NCBI RefSeq assembly: GCF_901933205.1
Contig: NC_044577.1
Span: 7,761,321 to 7,825,320, forward strand
Source of the DNA: Camarhynchus parvulus
Lineage: Eukaryota > Chordata > Aves > Passeriformes > Thraupidae
Length of the DNA: 64,000 nucleotides
Reading direction: 5' to 3'
Positions 45,501-57,400 of the stretch are shown here, in pieces. The stretch's first letter is position 1. Every line of letters starts with the position of its first letter. The position numbers were made by a program, and so were the translations under genes. The notes under the pieces are model-generated. The model searched no databases, had not been told where the DNA came from, and saw nothing but the letters and a program-made list of their open reading frames with translations.

Positions 45501-46800
45501 AGGAAAGGAGATATGAAATAGAAGTGAAGTTCTGTCACCTTCATCTTTTTTTAGTGTTTTATTCACTCAATGTTACAATTTTTTTGCTTTTACCTACCTG
45601 TACTCTCAGTACACTACAACCATTTCAATACTGAATTGAACACCTATAAAATTAACACAACTGTATCTATCTTCCTTCCCTTTTGTGCAGGGCAACATCT
45701 GAAGGACACTTTTACCTCCAGATGTCAGGACATGTGGGAGAGGGAGCAGACTCAGAGCTTGTGTGTCCTCTGTGGGATGTAAGCAGAAACAGTACCTAGA
45801 CAGGAAAGTGTTTGAATGTTAATGATAGGACAGTGCTAAAAAACACTTTAAACACTTCCCTGCTTTTTTTGCTGGGGAAATCTCAGTTTGTTGGCTGCCA
45901 CTGGCTTTTTGCCCAGCATTCTCAGATCTGCTGGTGAAGGGAGACAGCAGAGCACGTTTGTCCTATTCCTCTTCCCCAGAGTGAGATGCCAGACTGGAGC
46001 AGATATGCTGCTGTTCCTAAGGACACACTGCACTGGAGACTAGAGTCTGTTCAACCCTTTCCTACACCTGCCTTGATATATTCAGTAGCCCAGGGCAGGG
46101 CTGAGTTACACCTCACTCACTAGCAGCCCCTGGAAGCAGAGCTAAGTGCTGTGAGAATCTCCACAAATCCATTGGAATGCTCCTGGAGCAGTGGTGCTAG
46201 TCTCTCTATCCCTAGGATACTCACTCACAGCCCCAGGCTTTCACTGTCCCTCATCACAGCATTGCCCTGGCTGGACTTCAGCAACGTCCCAGGAGCTCCT
46301 TGTGGGAGAAGGTATTAGTGTTGGGCACTCCTGGTTAAAATTTGGCTTTCCACCTTGATGTGCATTGTTCCTGCTCCTTTTTTTTTTCCACGGGAGTGGC
46401 TGAATTTCTGTAGCATGGTCTATAAAGCATTTAGTATGAAAAGTCTATAGAAGTGTGATACTAATAATATTTTACAGCTTTAATTACCATGATTGTAGTG
46501 CCTAGAGGCGTATGCAAAAACATTTTGAGTGGGTGGAGGGGAGGCAGTGCTGTGAACATTTTTGTGGTTTTGCTGGGCAATGCGCAATGGAGTTTTCTCA
46601 TGGGAACCACAGCATGCCAGGGAGAAAAGCTGCCTCTGCCTCCTCATCTGCCCTGCTGGGATATTGGGATCTTTGGGATCACACCCCAAAGACAAGGAGG
46701 CAGCCCCAGTCACTCCAGTTCTGGGGAAAAGCTGGGCTGATGGACACTCTGCTCTGCAGAGGGGCTCTCAGGGCAGGTGCTGCCCGTTCCTCCAGGCTGT
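39586..46800. other. Intergenic, right part
   Basis: No gene recognised. Simple sequence: GA repeat at about 42190-42202 and a C-run followed by a T-run at 42721-42740. A direct repeat GGATCCACAGCA lies at 42107 and 42124. Frames such as 43056-43421 are cysteine- and proline-rich without family likeness. Confidence 0.6.
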
Positions 46801-46839
46801 TCTTCCTCAGGCATCATCCCTTTTGTGCAGCCAGCTTCA

Positions 46840-47080
46840 CCCGCAGGGTGATTTCAGATTGGGCAAGCGCTGGTTTGGGGCAGGGCCCTGCCAGCAGGCT
46901 GGGGAGCAGCGTGCCTGGCCCGGCTCAGGGCGTGCAGTGCAGACAGAGCTCCCGCCAGCCGCCCACCCGTGCGTGCCGTGCCTGCGTGGGCACACCAGGG
47001 ACACACAGAGGGCTCCTGTGTGACACCCACCAGCGCCCTGCCCCGCTGCCAGCACGCCCAGCACCGCCGGGAAACTGGGA
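46840..47080. promoter_or_regulatory. Small GC-rich block upstream of NAB1
   Basis: A local GC/CpG-rich island 0.7-0.9 kb before the main NAB1 island. It contains GCGTGGGCA (46984-46992), one base off the EGR consensus. Could be an upstream regulatory element; evidence is composition only. Confidence 0.3.
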
Positions 47081-47921
47081 AATAGCCCGTGCAGGAACGC
47101 AAGTTCTGAGAGTTTGGGTGGTACAAAAGGAAAAGGGTATGGAAAAAAGAGTGCTTGCGTTTCCCCAGCTCCCCAGCATGCTGCGTGCTTAGAACTTTCT
47201 TAAACTTTGTTCCTAGGTAATTTATTAATTTTTGGACTTTTTTATTTAGTTTTAGTGACAGTGATTTGACATAGATCTACAAAGCCTCAGCCTTCTATTG
47301 GAAAAACTGAAGGAGAAATTCGGTTTTGTTTGGAGCTGTTTACCAAGGAGCCAGGTCATGACTCTGCCTCCTGCCTGGCCTGACCCTGCTTAGACAAACA
47401 GGCAAGGTATGGATTAGAAGGCAAGGGAAAAGGAAAGGAAACCCTGTGTGAAAGGTATTCCCAGCTCTAGACAGAGCTGGACGTTGCCCTACAGGAGCTT
47501 ATTTTGAGTCTTTTTTTTCCCTCGCTATTTTTTTTCCACACATATAATGGGTTTTTTTTCTATTGTTATCGGCACTAAATATGAGTTAATTTATTACTTA
47601 TTACTTAATTTTATCACTGAAACATTACTTAATTTTATCATTGAAACATTACTTAAAAACTCATCGTTTAACCAATTCTCCATCAGTAAAACAACTACAC
47701 ACTCCCTTTCTCCTCGCTCCAATTGCCACTTGGTACTTTCGCATCGCTTTCTGCGTGTCGCACCCCAGGCCGGCCCTTTCTGTGGCCCCGGCCGCCCCGG
47801 GGGCGGTGTGCCCGGCCCGGCAGGGCGGCTCCGCGCGGCTCCCGGGCTGTTTTCCCGAGGCAGGGCCGGCGGGATCCGCGCAGTTCCCGCGGGAGGGTCG
47901 CGGCCCCGGCGCGCTCCGGCC

Positions 47922-47990
47922 GCGGGGGCGCTGCCGCTGCCGGTGCCGCCCCCGCCGGGCGCTGCGTCACGCGGCGGCCGCGCGTGGGCG
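47922..47990. promoter_or_regulatory. Cluster of three EGR consensus sites
   Basis: GCGGGGGCG at 47922-47930 (+), its reverse complement CGCCCCCGC at 47947-47955 (site on -), and GCGTGGGCG at 47982-47990 (+). All three are exact matches to the EGR zinc-finger consensus GCG(T/G)GGGCG. I found no other exact match in the island. Confidence 0.7.
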
Positions 47991-48064
47991 GGCGGCGGAG
48001 CGCGCGCGGGCTCTCCCCATGTGACCGCGCGGGAGGGGGCGGTGAGCGGGGGGGGCGGGGGCCG

Positions 48065-48132
48065 CTCCCTCCCTCCCTCCCTTCCCTTCCCCTCATTCCC
48101 TCCCTTCCCTTCCCCTCCTTCCTTCCCTCCCT
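48065..48132. repeat. Homopyrimidine tract with G-quadruplex motif on minus strand
   Basis: 68 bases of C and T interrupted by a single A at 48095. On the minus strand the left end reads as five GGG runs with one- or two-base spacers, a canonical G-quadruplex motif. Also able to form triplex DNA in principle. Confidence 0.85.
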
Positions 48133-48199
48133 GCCGCCCGCTCGGCCCCGCGCACGGCGAAGGCGCGCGGCCGCGACGAGGCGAGGTGCGGCGGGGCGG

Positions 48200-48399
48200 C
48201 CGCGCGCCCCCCGACGGTGGCGGCGGCAGCGAGGCGGTGGCGGGGACGGGGACAGGCTCGCCCACCCGCCCCGTCGATGGGAAAGGAGGAGCCTGGGCGG
48301 GGGGCGCGGGCAGGAACTTCGGCGGGGCTGAATCTGCGGCCCCGGGACGGCACCGAGGGGAGCCCCGGGCAGCCGGCGGCGGCGGCGGCCAACTGCAGA
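48200..48399 (+). other. NAB1: Candidate NAB1 non-coding first exon
   Basis: A good donor (AGA followed by GTACGTG, GT at 48400) lies in the CpG island downstream of the EGR cluster. It could end a 5' UTR exon spliced to 53612. The left edge is arbitrary. A second possible donor is GGAG/GTATTT near 48919. Confidence 0.3.
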
Positions 48400-48960
48400 G
48401 TACGTGCGGGGCGGCCGGGGGCGCGGGCAGCGCGGCCCCGGCGCCGGGGCACGGCCGGAAGGAGCGGGCGGGTCGTGCGTGGGTGATTCCCGGAGAAATC
48501 CGGCGCGGGGGGACGGGCGAGTGGGAGGAAAGTGCAGAAGCGTCCTCGCCGTGTGCGCCGCGGGGGGGGGGGCGGCGGGCGGGACGGCGCGGCCGGGCCG
48601 GGGCGGAGGCGGCGCCCCGGCGGCGGCGGCGGCGGCGGCCGCTGCTCCGGCGGGGTCCCGGGCAGGGGCGGCGGGGCGCCGGGCGCCCCCCGGGCTCTGC
48701 GGGACCGCGCCTCTCCCTGGCGCGGACGGCAGGGGTTGTGCGAGCGCGGCGGCGCCCCGCGGGGCAGCCCCGACGGAGAAGGCGCCCCGGGAAGGTTCCT
48801 GTCACCGAGCTCGGCGGCCGCGAACTTTGTGCGGGGACCGCAGCTGCCCGTCCGTGCTCGCCGCGGGGGTTTCCTTCCCGGGAGCTCCATCCCTCGGTGC
48901 GGAACCCTGCTCTGGAGGTATTTGTGCTCTCGTCTCGTCCTTCGCGAAGGGTGTTTTTGC

Positions 48961-51900
48961 ACGTTTCGAGTTTCTCATTAGTTGAGGCGAGGTACGGGTT
49001 TGTACGTAAACGCGGAGCTCACTCATCGGCTGTATTTTGGCACATCTCAGAGCTAGACAAGACTATTTAATTTGCGAAGTCTCTCTTCTGCAGCTACATG
49101 TAATTTTCTCCTCCTGCTAAAAGTCCTTTGGAAACGCTGCAGAAATGTAATGAATATGCAAAGCAGCCAGCTCTCAAACCCAAACCCAGTTTGTCTTCAG
49201 AGACTTTTCAAAACGCCCAAAGTCATCAAGATACATTATGAAATAATCACTTTTGCCTAAAATACAGAGATGTGATGTTTCACACTTTCTCCTTGTATTC
49301 CTGATTTAATTGGTGACAGCTCAATTAGAATTCACCTGAAATAAAATCTCTACGATCGGTTGGAGTTGCTCGGTTGCTTTTACTTGCCGTGCAGCCTTAA
49401 AAAGCCGGAAAGCTGCTCGGGAAGCCCTTGTCCCATGCATACATCCCACAGCTCCCGAGTTTTCCTTCTCCCGGTGCTTCACCCACATCCAGCACCTGCC
49501 TACTTGAGCCGCGCATCTTCCTGCCACCTCCGGGAAGTGTGCGGCTCCGGGCTCGGAGCGGGCGCAGCCGGGAAGGAACCGGTGCTTTCCCCTGGTTCAG
49601 GATGCTGAGCGGGGCTGCCGCTGCCCTGCTGTCTTCGTAGAGGGAGCAGGAATAGGTTGTGATTCCTGCGCTAGCTGTTTACAAATATTTAAGAGCGCTG
49701 TGTGGTGTCTCTGTGGTTTTTGTTTTCCTTTTTCCCAGGAGTTATGTTTGTGGTCAGAGTTAAGGTGACAGCCAGCGTTTGGAGAAGAGGGCATGGCATG
49801 TGGGGTGATGGGCTGTGGATGTGAATGAGGTAATGTGGAAAATCAGAATACGTGGTTGTGGGTTGCAAAGGCTGAGTGAAAATCTAACTTGTGATTTCCT
49901 GGTTCTCCCGTGTGTGTAACCGTATGCAGCCTTGTGTTTATTTTAAACAGCTTTGTCTGCTGTGGCGACTTTTATGGCTTCTTTGTTCTGTATGTGAAAA
50001 ACATAAGAGATGGCTGCTTTTCCCTGTATGTTCTGACACTTCTCACTGGTATGGACAGCAAGCAAAGAAGAGGGAGAAGTAGCGGCTGAAGTGCTGTGGC
50101 TGTGTTCATTTGTTCCTGTAGACCTCCCCGTGCCAGCTTTGCATTCCTGCCTCTTGCTGGAGAAAGGGTTTGCAGTTGTGTTAGATGTACCTGCTCACTC
50201 CTGAGGCAGCAGATCGTTCTGGCTGCCTTCTTAGGATTGCCAGAGGACGTGACCAGGCTGTTACTCCTGAACCAGGTTGGTTTGGGATCACAGATTAGAC
50301 AGCCTAAGACTTATTGAGCAGGCTGCAGAAGAAGAGGATCACACATGGTGCCCCAGGGTCTTATCCAAGATGCTCTTCCTGGTGAGGAGCAGACACAAGT
50401 GTCCTGGCTGTGAGCTCTCCCTGTGTCTTCTCATTGTGTAACCTCTTCTCGTGCTCACCCTTTGCCCCAAAAACACAGTCCCCAGTGCACTAAGAAATGA
50501 GAACACTGGTGGAAAGCAGTATTTCAGGTCTCTTAGATACAGCTTAAAGGTCACCTGGAAGATGTGGGGCGCTGAGACTTGAGTGGGTGTGCTAAGGCTT
50601 TGCGTAGCCGGCCGGGTGAGCAGGGCCAGCAGCAGCGCCAGGTGTCCTTTGGGCTCACAGTCTCCTCGGGCTCAGGCAGTGCTGTGCTGCTTTCTCAGCA
50701 CTCCTTGCTCGTTGCTTGTCCTCTTCCTAAGCCTCATCTTACTCCTGCAGGTGGACTAGCATAGCTGCTTCCCGGGCTTTGTGGGCTGGGAGTGGGGCCA
50801 AGCAGGGACCGGAGCGCTCGTGTTGGGAGAAGCAGCATAGCTGGGAGAGTCTCAGAAAGGGGGGGGAGCCTTCCCCTTGGGACAGTTTAGAAATAACTTG
50901 GGATGGCATTGAGGTGAGTGCTGGAGGAACTCTGTTTAATGCAAGGAGAAGAGAGGTTAAAAGGAGGAGTGTTGGAAAGTGCCTTCTCTGAAGAAATTGG
51001 TAGCAGTCGTACATGGAAAAATTGCTCAGCCCTCTCAGGAGTTACTGTACTGAATTTGAAAAACAGAATGGGTCTTTAAAGTACGAAACAAAGGGATTTC
51101 AGTCTTGCTTTAAATGCAAATCTCAACGCAGTCTGAACTGTGGACTCTCTGCTGATGCCTCCATAGTACATATTAATCCACTTTTATCTGTCATGAGGAG
51201 ATTTGTTGATTAGAAGCCTCTGGGTAAAGGCTGCTCGTGGACTGGTGCTGCTCTTCCAGCCTGTGGGCTGGAAAAATGAGTTCAGTTCCATGGCTTGCCT
51301 GGAGCTCTTGGGCTGTGTGTAATTCCACTGCCACCATCCTCCCAAGATTCAATTTAGCTCTCTGCACAAAGTCCATTTATGTAGATTTATGTAGATTTTG
51401 GGCTAAGATGAATAACTTTCAGAAGAAATGGGCCTTCTTTTAGAGGTTATATAAGTTAATTTGTGGTATTGATGGTGAAAAGTCAGCATCGTTTGAAATG
51501 GGAGGGTAGGAATAGTTTACTGGAATGCCACTAAACCATAAGCTGTTGATTTTGTTTATCTTGACAAATTTTGTTAAGAATGGGAGGATTTTTCTAAGAA
51601 ATTCAGTGAAATAATGACATTTTTAAAACAGTGAATTCTGTGCCCTGTAAAGGGTTACCTTAAAGTGATTTTCTTAATTTTCCTTGTTTTTTGTATCTTT
51701 GAGTGTTAACAGTACTTGGTTGATATCCTGCAGTTAACTATTTTTTCCGCAATCCAAACTGTTTTTCTAAAATATGTAGCTCTTAAATATTTACAGTTTC
51801 ACCCCGAGTTCCAAAGTGTGTAGTTTATTAGCTCTTAAGCTCACCAGCAGCTCCTTGAGGTAGCTGTTTGAATCTAAACTGCTATTACTGCCCTTCTGCT

Positions 51901-53611
51901 TTACACATACTGGCACACATACCAGGAATGATATGTTGAGCTGGTGGTTTGGGGGTTTTGTATGTTTTGAGTCTTTTTTTTTATTTCTCCTGGGCTTCGT
52001 CTCTCTTCCTGAAGAGATTGACTGTCAGTATCCTGCTGCTGCCACATACATTTCTGGGAAGTTTCTGTTGGCCTCCTGATTTTATTTTTCTCTAGTAGAG
52101 TTAAATCAGAATTTTGTAGCAAAAGCCTGGTCTTCCAGATGCCTCCTGAATAGAAGTTGGGCTCTGCTTGTTTTATCTGTATGTTTGACTTGCTGAAGAA
52201 AAGGCTTATGTTGTGAAAGAACCACAAAAATACACAAACCGTTTTTAACAATATTTTTCGTGTTTTACAATATACAAAAGCACACACTGTAAAAATAATT
52301 TCTGACTTTTACTTTTGATAACCAATCTCCCAATGCCCCATAGCAGACGTATTTGCTTGCATTGCAGTTTTGGAGGAAGGGGAGTTGCGCAGTATTAAAA
52401 TACTTTTTCCCTAGTGTGTGCAAATCTTTCTGTAGGTGTTGCTTTTTAGGTTACTACTGTGTGTTTTTTCGAGTCCAATGTGATAGTTGAGGCAGAGCAA
52501 TGTTAGCAGACCTGCTCAGTGTTTTAGTTCTGTTACTTTCTCAACCAACTATAAATTACATGCTTTAGACCTTATTGATTGGTGGTTTAATGTAATACAG
52601 TAATACTGGAAATTATCTGCTTGTTTCTGTGAAAGCCACCACAGAGTGAAGAGGTGTGTGTGCGAGATCCTGAAATTCTCTGAGGAGTTTATTAGTTGTG
52701 CTATAACTGGATAAGAGGTTTATGAAGTTGAAACTTGTGCACATGTTTTTTCCTGACGCTGTAAGAGCTGAACACTGCAGAGATCTGTCTGTTGGGAGCC
52801 TTTAAGCACAATTGCTGTGTTGCTGAGTGGTATTTCATGTCTCAAGTGTCAATGACAGGCAGCCTTGATAGCAAGTGAAATGGGCAGGTGAATTCAAACT
52901 AAGGTTTTTAAACGATATGCGTTGGAATCCAAAAGTATCTTAGCTTTGTCTGCAGCTGTTGCTGCCATAATTAAGATCAGCAGAGATCATTAAGATCATT
53001 AGATCCTTTTTACATGAAACAGGTAAAACTGTAGATATACTTGATTCTTAAACACTCTATTAGTGACCCAACTTCATTAATCCTCTAGGGTTCTGTGAAG
53101 CACTTTTCTTCTTTGTTTTACTTCTACAGTCCTCCACACTTCCTATGGGGGAAAAATAATCAACAATTAAGAAAAATTGAAACTGATGAGATTTTTTTTC
53201 TTCAGGGAATCAGCTATTCTGTAATTCTTCAGAATGTGTTTTGTGATAATTTTGATCTTAAGATACAAAAGAGAATAGAGTAGAATCTGTGAGCGATATT
53301 GGCTGACATTCTTGGGAACAAACACGAAGTAGGAATGTTGAAAACAAGCCTACTTTGTGTTTGAATCATGTTTTTTGTAGGTGCATCACAACTATCTGCT
53401 GATTTGGTTTCTTTCAAAAATGTTTCCATTAAGTTAAGAAGTCAAAAAATAGAGCTTCTGCCCCTTATTCATTTCTGTGGGTGTTCTTGTAATGAGAGAA
53501 AGAAATGCTGTCCTCTGAGTTGACAGTCTTATGCAAAGCTGGGTGGCAGGACAGTACATCTGGATGTCAGTGTTTTCGTGCTCATCTTCTCTCTGTTCTT
53601 ACTGTTTGCAG
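48961..53611 (+). other. NAB1 5' region / intron 1
   Basis: 4.7 kb between the CpG island and the first coding exon. The island's GC content falls off by 49.0 kb. No coding exon or mobile element recognised; a further 5' UTR exon could be hidden here. Confidence 0.55.
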
Positions 53612-54442
53612 GTTCTGTCATCCGTGATGGCGTCAGCTCTGCCCAGAACCCTTGGAGAACTGCAGCTCTATAGAATACTACAAAAAGCAAATCTCTTATT
53701 CTACTTTGATGCCTTCATTCAGCAGGGTGGTGATGATGTCCAGCAGCTCTGTGAAGCAGGTGAAGAGGAGTTTTTGGAGATAATGGCTCTCGTGGGCATG
53801 GCTAGCAAGCCACTTCATGTCCGACGGCTGCAGAAGGCTTTGAGGGACTGGGTCACAAACCCTGGCCTTTTTAACCAGCCTCTCACCTCCTTACCAGTCA
53901 GCAGCATTCCAATATATAAGCTGCCAGAAGGGTCTCCTGCGTGGCTGGGGATCTCCTGCAGCAGTTACGAGAGGAACAGCAGCACCAGAGAGCCTCACCT
54001 GAAGATTCCGAAATGCGCTGCCACGACGTGCGTGCAGAGTGTGGGCACGAGCAAATCTGATGTGGGGAGCTTATCACTGCAGAGCAGCAGCGAGCCCAGG
54101 CTCTGGCAAGGACACCACACCACAGAGAGTGAGCACAGCCTTTCCCCAGCTGACCTTGGCTCTCCAGCCTCACCAAAGGAAAACAGCGAGACCCTGGATG
54201 CTGCTGCTGCTCTGTCAGTTGCTGAGTGTGTAGAACGTATGGTTCCCTCCCTGCCCAAAAGTGACTCCAATGAGGTCAAGGAGTTACTGAAAACAAATAA
54301 GAAACTGGCAAAGATGATTGGTCACATCTTTGAGATGAGTGACGATGACCCTCACAAAGAGGAGGAGATCAGGAAGTACAGTGCAATATATGGCAGATTT
54401 GACTCGAAAAGAAAGGATGGCAAGCATCTCACCCTCCACGAG
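53612..54442 (+). CDS. NAB1: NAB1 first coding exon (exon 2)
   Basis: Acceptor ACTGTTTGCAG ends at 53611; 15 nt of 5' UTR follow, then ATG at 53627 in a strong context (G at -3 and +4). It encodes residues 1-272 and ends HLTLHE; donor GTAAAA. The frame is open for 32 codons upstream of the ATG, before the acceptor, and for 100 codons past the donor to a stop at 54743. Neither extension resembles NAB1. Confidence 0.95.
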
Positions 54443-57400
54443 GTAAAACAGCTTGAGTGGAACTGGGCTTCCTCCCCTGTTCCTACACCTTTGACAAGAT
54501 GTGTTTACAGGGTACACTTCTTGTATGGGCACTTCTTGCTGAGTGCTGAGAGCTGTGTGTCTGAAAGTCGTGCATTGAGTGCTGTAGGCCGGCCTGGCCT
54601 GGCATGGAAATGTCAGGTGCAGCCCAGGTCCCCTTTTGTGGGTGAGTGTGTGTGTGTACACGTGGTGATTTGGTGTCATCAGAACTGCCCGCTCGCTGGT
54701 GTGGCCTGTCAGACAGAAGGTTTAGAGAGTTTGGCACCCGAATAGCAACCACTGTCACCCTGAGCATGGCCTTGGGGATTCTAAGGATTTGGTACATTCT
54801 TAAAGATGGTATTTCCTTGCAGCTTTGAGAGTAGACTTGTTTGGAAAATCAGTAACTAAAATTTCTTGTGTCTGATGTGATTACTACCCTCTGCTGTCTT
54901 CCCTCACCTCAAGACTCTACTCTGTAGCTTGTGCACTTGAGATGAAAAGGATTCTGTCAGTGAGGTCCCTACACCCAGTGGCATGGATTATTTTTTTTGT
55001 TTGTTTGTTTAAATTGGGATGAAGCTTAATTATACAACCTGTGGGCTTTTTTGGGCATAGTGGCCTTAAGCCTGTCAAGTGAGGTGCGGACTGCGTGAGG
55101 AGGAAAGGAGAGGATGTCTCCAGTATTGATGGGTGGTTGTAACCTGAACATTTGTCTTTTCATTCCTGAGAAGCATCTCTTCCCTCTTGCCTTTGAAAGC
55201 TCCTGTGGGCCTCCCTTGCTCCTCCTGTGGCATTCCTGAGGCTCACACTGCATGTGTTGTAACGCAATAGGTGTGTCTGTGTGGGGAGTCGTTTCCTAGT
55301 GCCAAAGTACTGTACAAGAGGAGAACAAACATTAATTCAGAGCTCTGCCAAAACGCTGTTGATATGAATGCTGCATCAGCATTTTCACAGTTAACAGTGA
55401 TTGCAAAATTTCAGTTGGATTTAAAATTTGGCATGTAAGGCTTAGCTCCCAAAAGGAAAGGCAGTGTTTATGTTACAGGAGTGCCAAAAAAACTGTACTG
55501 GCTTTAGCCTTTTTTTGCTTCAAGAAGAAGTTTTGTAGGTGTGTGATCCGTAGCATAAGACTGAGTTCTCTTTATGCTTCTGAGTAGAAGGGCAGAAGGA
55601 AACAAGGCGTATTTCTTTACATTTTTGTTTACATATTTACATTTATAAGGCAACTGCACATCACCGGCAGTGACTTGAGAAGGGCTTTACTGCAGACTGG
55701 GGAGACACTTCCACAGTAGTCAGCCACATTCCAACCACACAGTTCTAGCTGTGCAGCTTTGCAGCTTACACTTATGTGCTCTGTGGCTTTATGTCAAACA
55801 CTTATAATCTGTGAATTCATCCACTGTACAAGATGACATCTCATCTTACTCCCCTGACCTTGTGGAAGTCTCCCTCGTAAAAGAACAAGCTGTGTATGAG
55901 ATGGAGGCAGGATTTGAAAGGATTAATTGTGTAGATGCCCTGTATACATGGCTGCAGATTCAGGATGCAGAGAAAGGGGGTTCTCCTCACCTGAGGATGG
56001 AGGCAGTTGAGGTGTACACCAACGTGTGGCTGTGTGCTTTCACAGCCTCTCTCTGGGGTAGCAACTGCAGAAAATGCTCTGAAATCTGGGCAGACTACTA
56101 CTTGTAGGATAGTTTTCTGGCATCCAGCAGTGTACTAGAAGGTGGGCTCCAGGGGCACCTTTTGTGTAGGCTCAGGAGTGGCTCTGCAAAACTGGGGGGA
56201 TGAACCCTGGGGTAGTAATTGAAGGAGCGGGATAGCAGTGAACTGGAAGAAAGGACAACTGCTCTGCCTTGTTCATTTTTTATTTTTTAGTATTGCACTA
56301 CAGATCTTTACTACATCATTGTAAAAACCACGTTTAAAAATGGAATGAGAGCATGGTTTGGCTTTAGGAAATATTTCTATCGCTATTGTGATTAAGGGCA
56401 CAAGATCAAAGGAGTCTGTGGTTGACTTATGCCTCACTTACGCATGTGGGGCCTCACTGAACTTGATGGGAACTGCACACATGCAAGCAAGAAGAATTTG
56501 CTTGTAATTAGTTTACTGTTGGCTTAAAGAGGCTGGATTTCACAAAGTTTTGCCTTGAACAGTTTTGTCTTTATTTTCTGTTTAAGGCAGAAAATAAATG
56601 GCAGCAATGAGACCAATTTTTTTTTGTTTAAAATCTGCTAAACCAGAGTTTGCCTTTCGTAAACTCAGTCTTGGTGTGTTTTTGGTTCTGATGGCTTAAG
56701 GAATTTGCTGCGTAGAGGGAAGGACCTTAAACAACCAGGGAGGTAAGTTTCTGCAGGTCCAGAGACTGTTTTTCTGCACGTGTTAATACGTTCCAGAGCT
56801 GTCATTCTGCCTCACAGTTCAAGGTTTCTCCTTGCAGCTGGCAGGGAACAGCTGAATAAACTTCACTGTGAATTTAGAAAGCTTAAGTAATGGTTAGCTT
56901 TTTAATGTAAAGATTTGGGTACCTCTGGCTCCTCAAGCAGAGGGGAGTTGGATGCAAATTAAGATCAACATGGTAGAATTATTAGTGGTGAATTAGTGAG
57001 AATATTTTGTTCCAGAATGAGCACTGAAGTGTCTCAGAGGGCTGGAGCAGCCATTAGAGGCCTGTGAGAGCTGCAGACACTGGGCTGGTTTGGAAGTGTG
57101 TGCTCCTGGTAGGAGTATTTGCATAAAGCATTAATCTGACATAAAATCTTCCAAAGGCGTTCCAAAACTAATAAACATGCTGTCCTTAATCCATCCCATT
57201 GTTTCAGTGTTACACAGCTTTTCAAACACAGAGAGCACTTAATGTTTAAAGTTGGACTGGAGGAGGGATGAGTATAAGGCATGCCCCTGAACTCAGTGGC
57301 CCCTGCAAAATTGAGTCAAGTTTGTCATCTGCATTTTAATTTTTCAGTCTTTGTCTCAGCACCTATAAAAGGCAAAAAAATTCCAGTTCAGTGGAATTAG

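Larger units (their letters stand above)
47750..48960 (+). promoter_or_regulatory. NAB1: NAB1 CpG-island promoter
   Basis: About 1.2 kb of extreme GC and CpG density, preceded by AT-rich DNA, 4.7 kb before the first coding exon of NAB1. It holds three exact EGR sites, an ATF/CRE-like TGACGCA (minus strand, 47963-47969), a pyrimidine tract, CGG repeats (five at 48374-48388, seven at 48618-48638) and several G-runs. No TATA box was seen. The exact transcription start is not visible. Confidence 0.8.

Noticed and set aside
47547..49070. 507-residue plus-strand frame and 403/289-residue minus-strand frames over the NAB1 island
   Set aside because: Same cause: high GC removes stops in many frames. 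The translations are low-complexity and no family is recognised.
55811..56107. 98-residue frame in NAB1 intron 2
   Set aside because: Looks protein-like in composition, but it starts and stops inside an intron without flanking splice sites, and no family was recognised.
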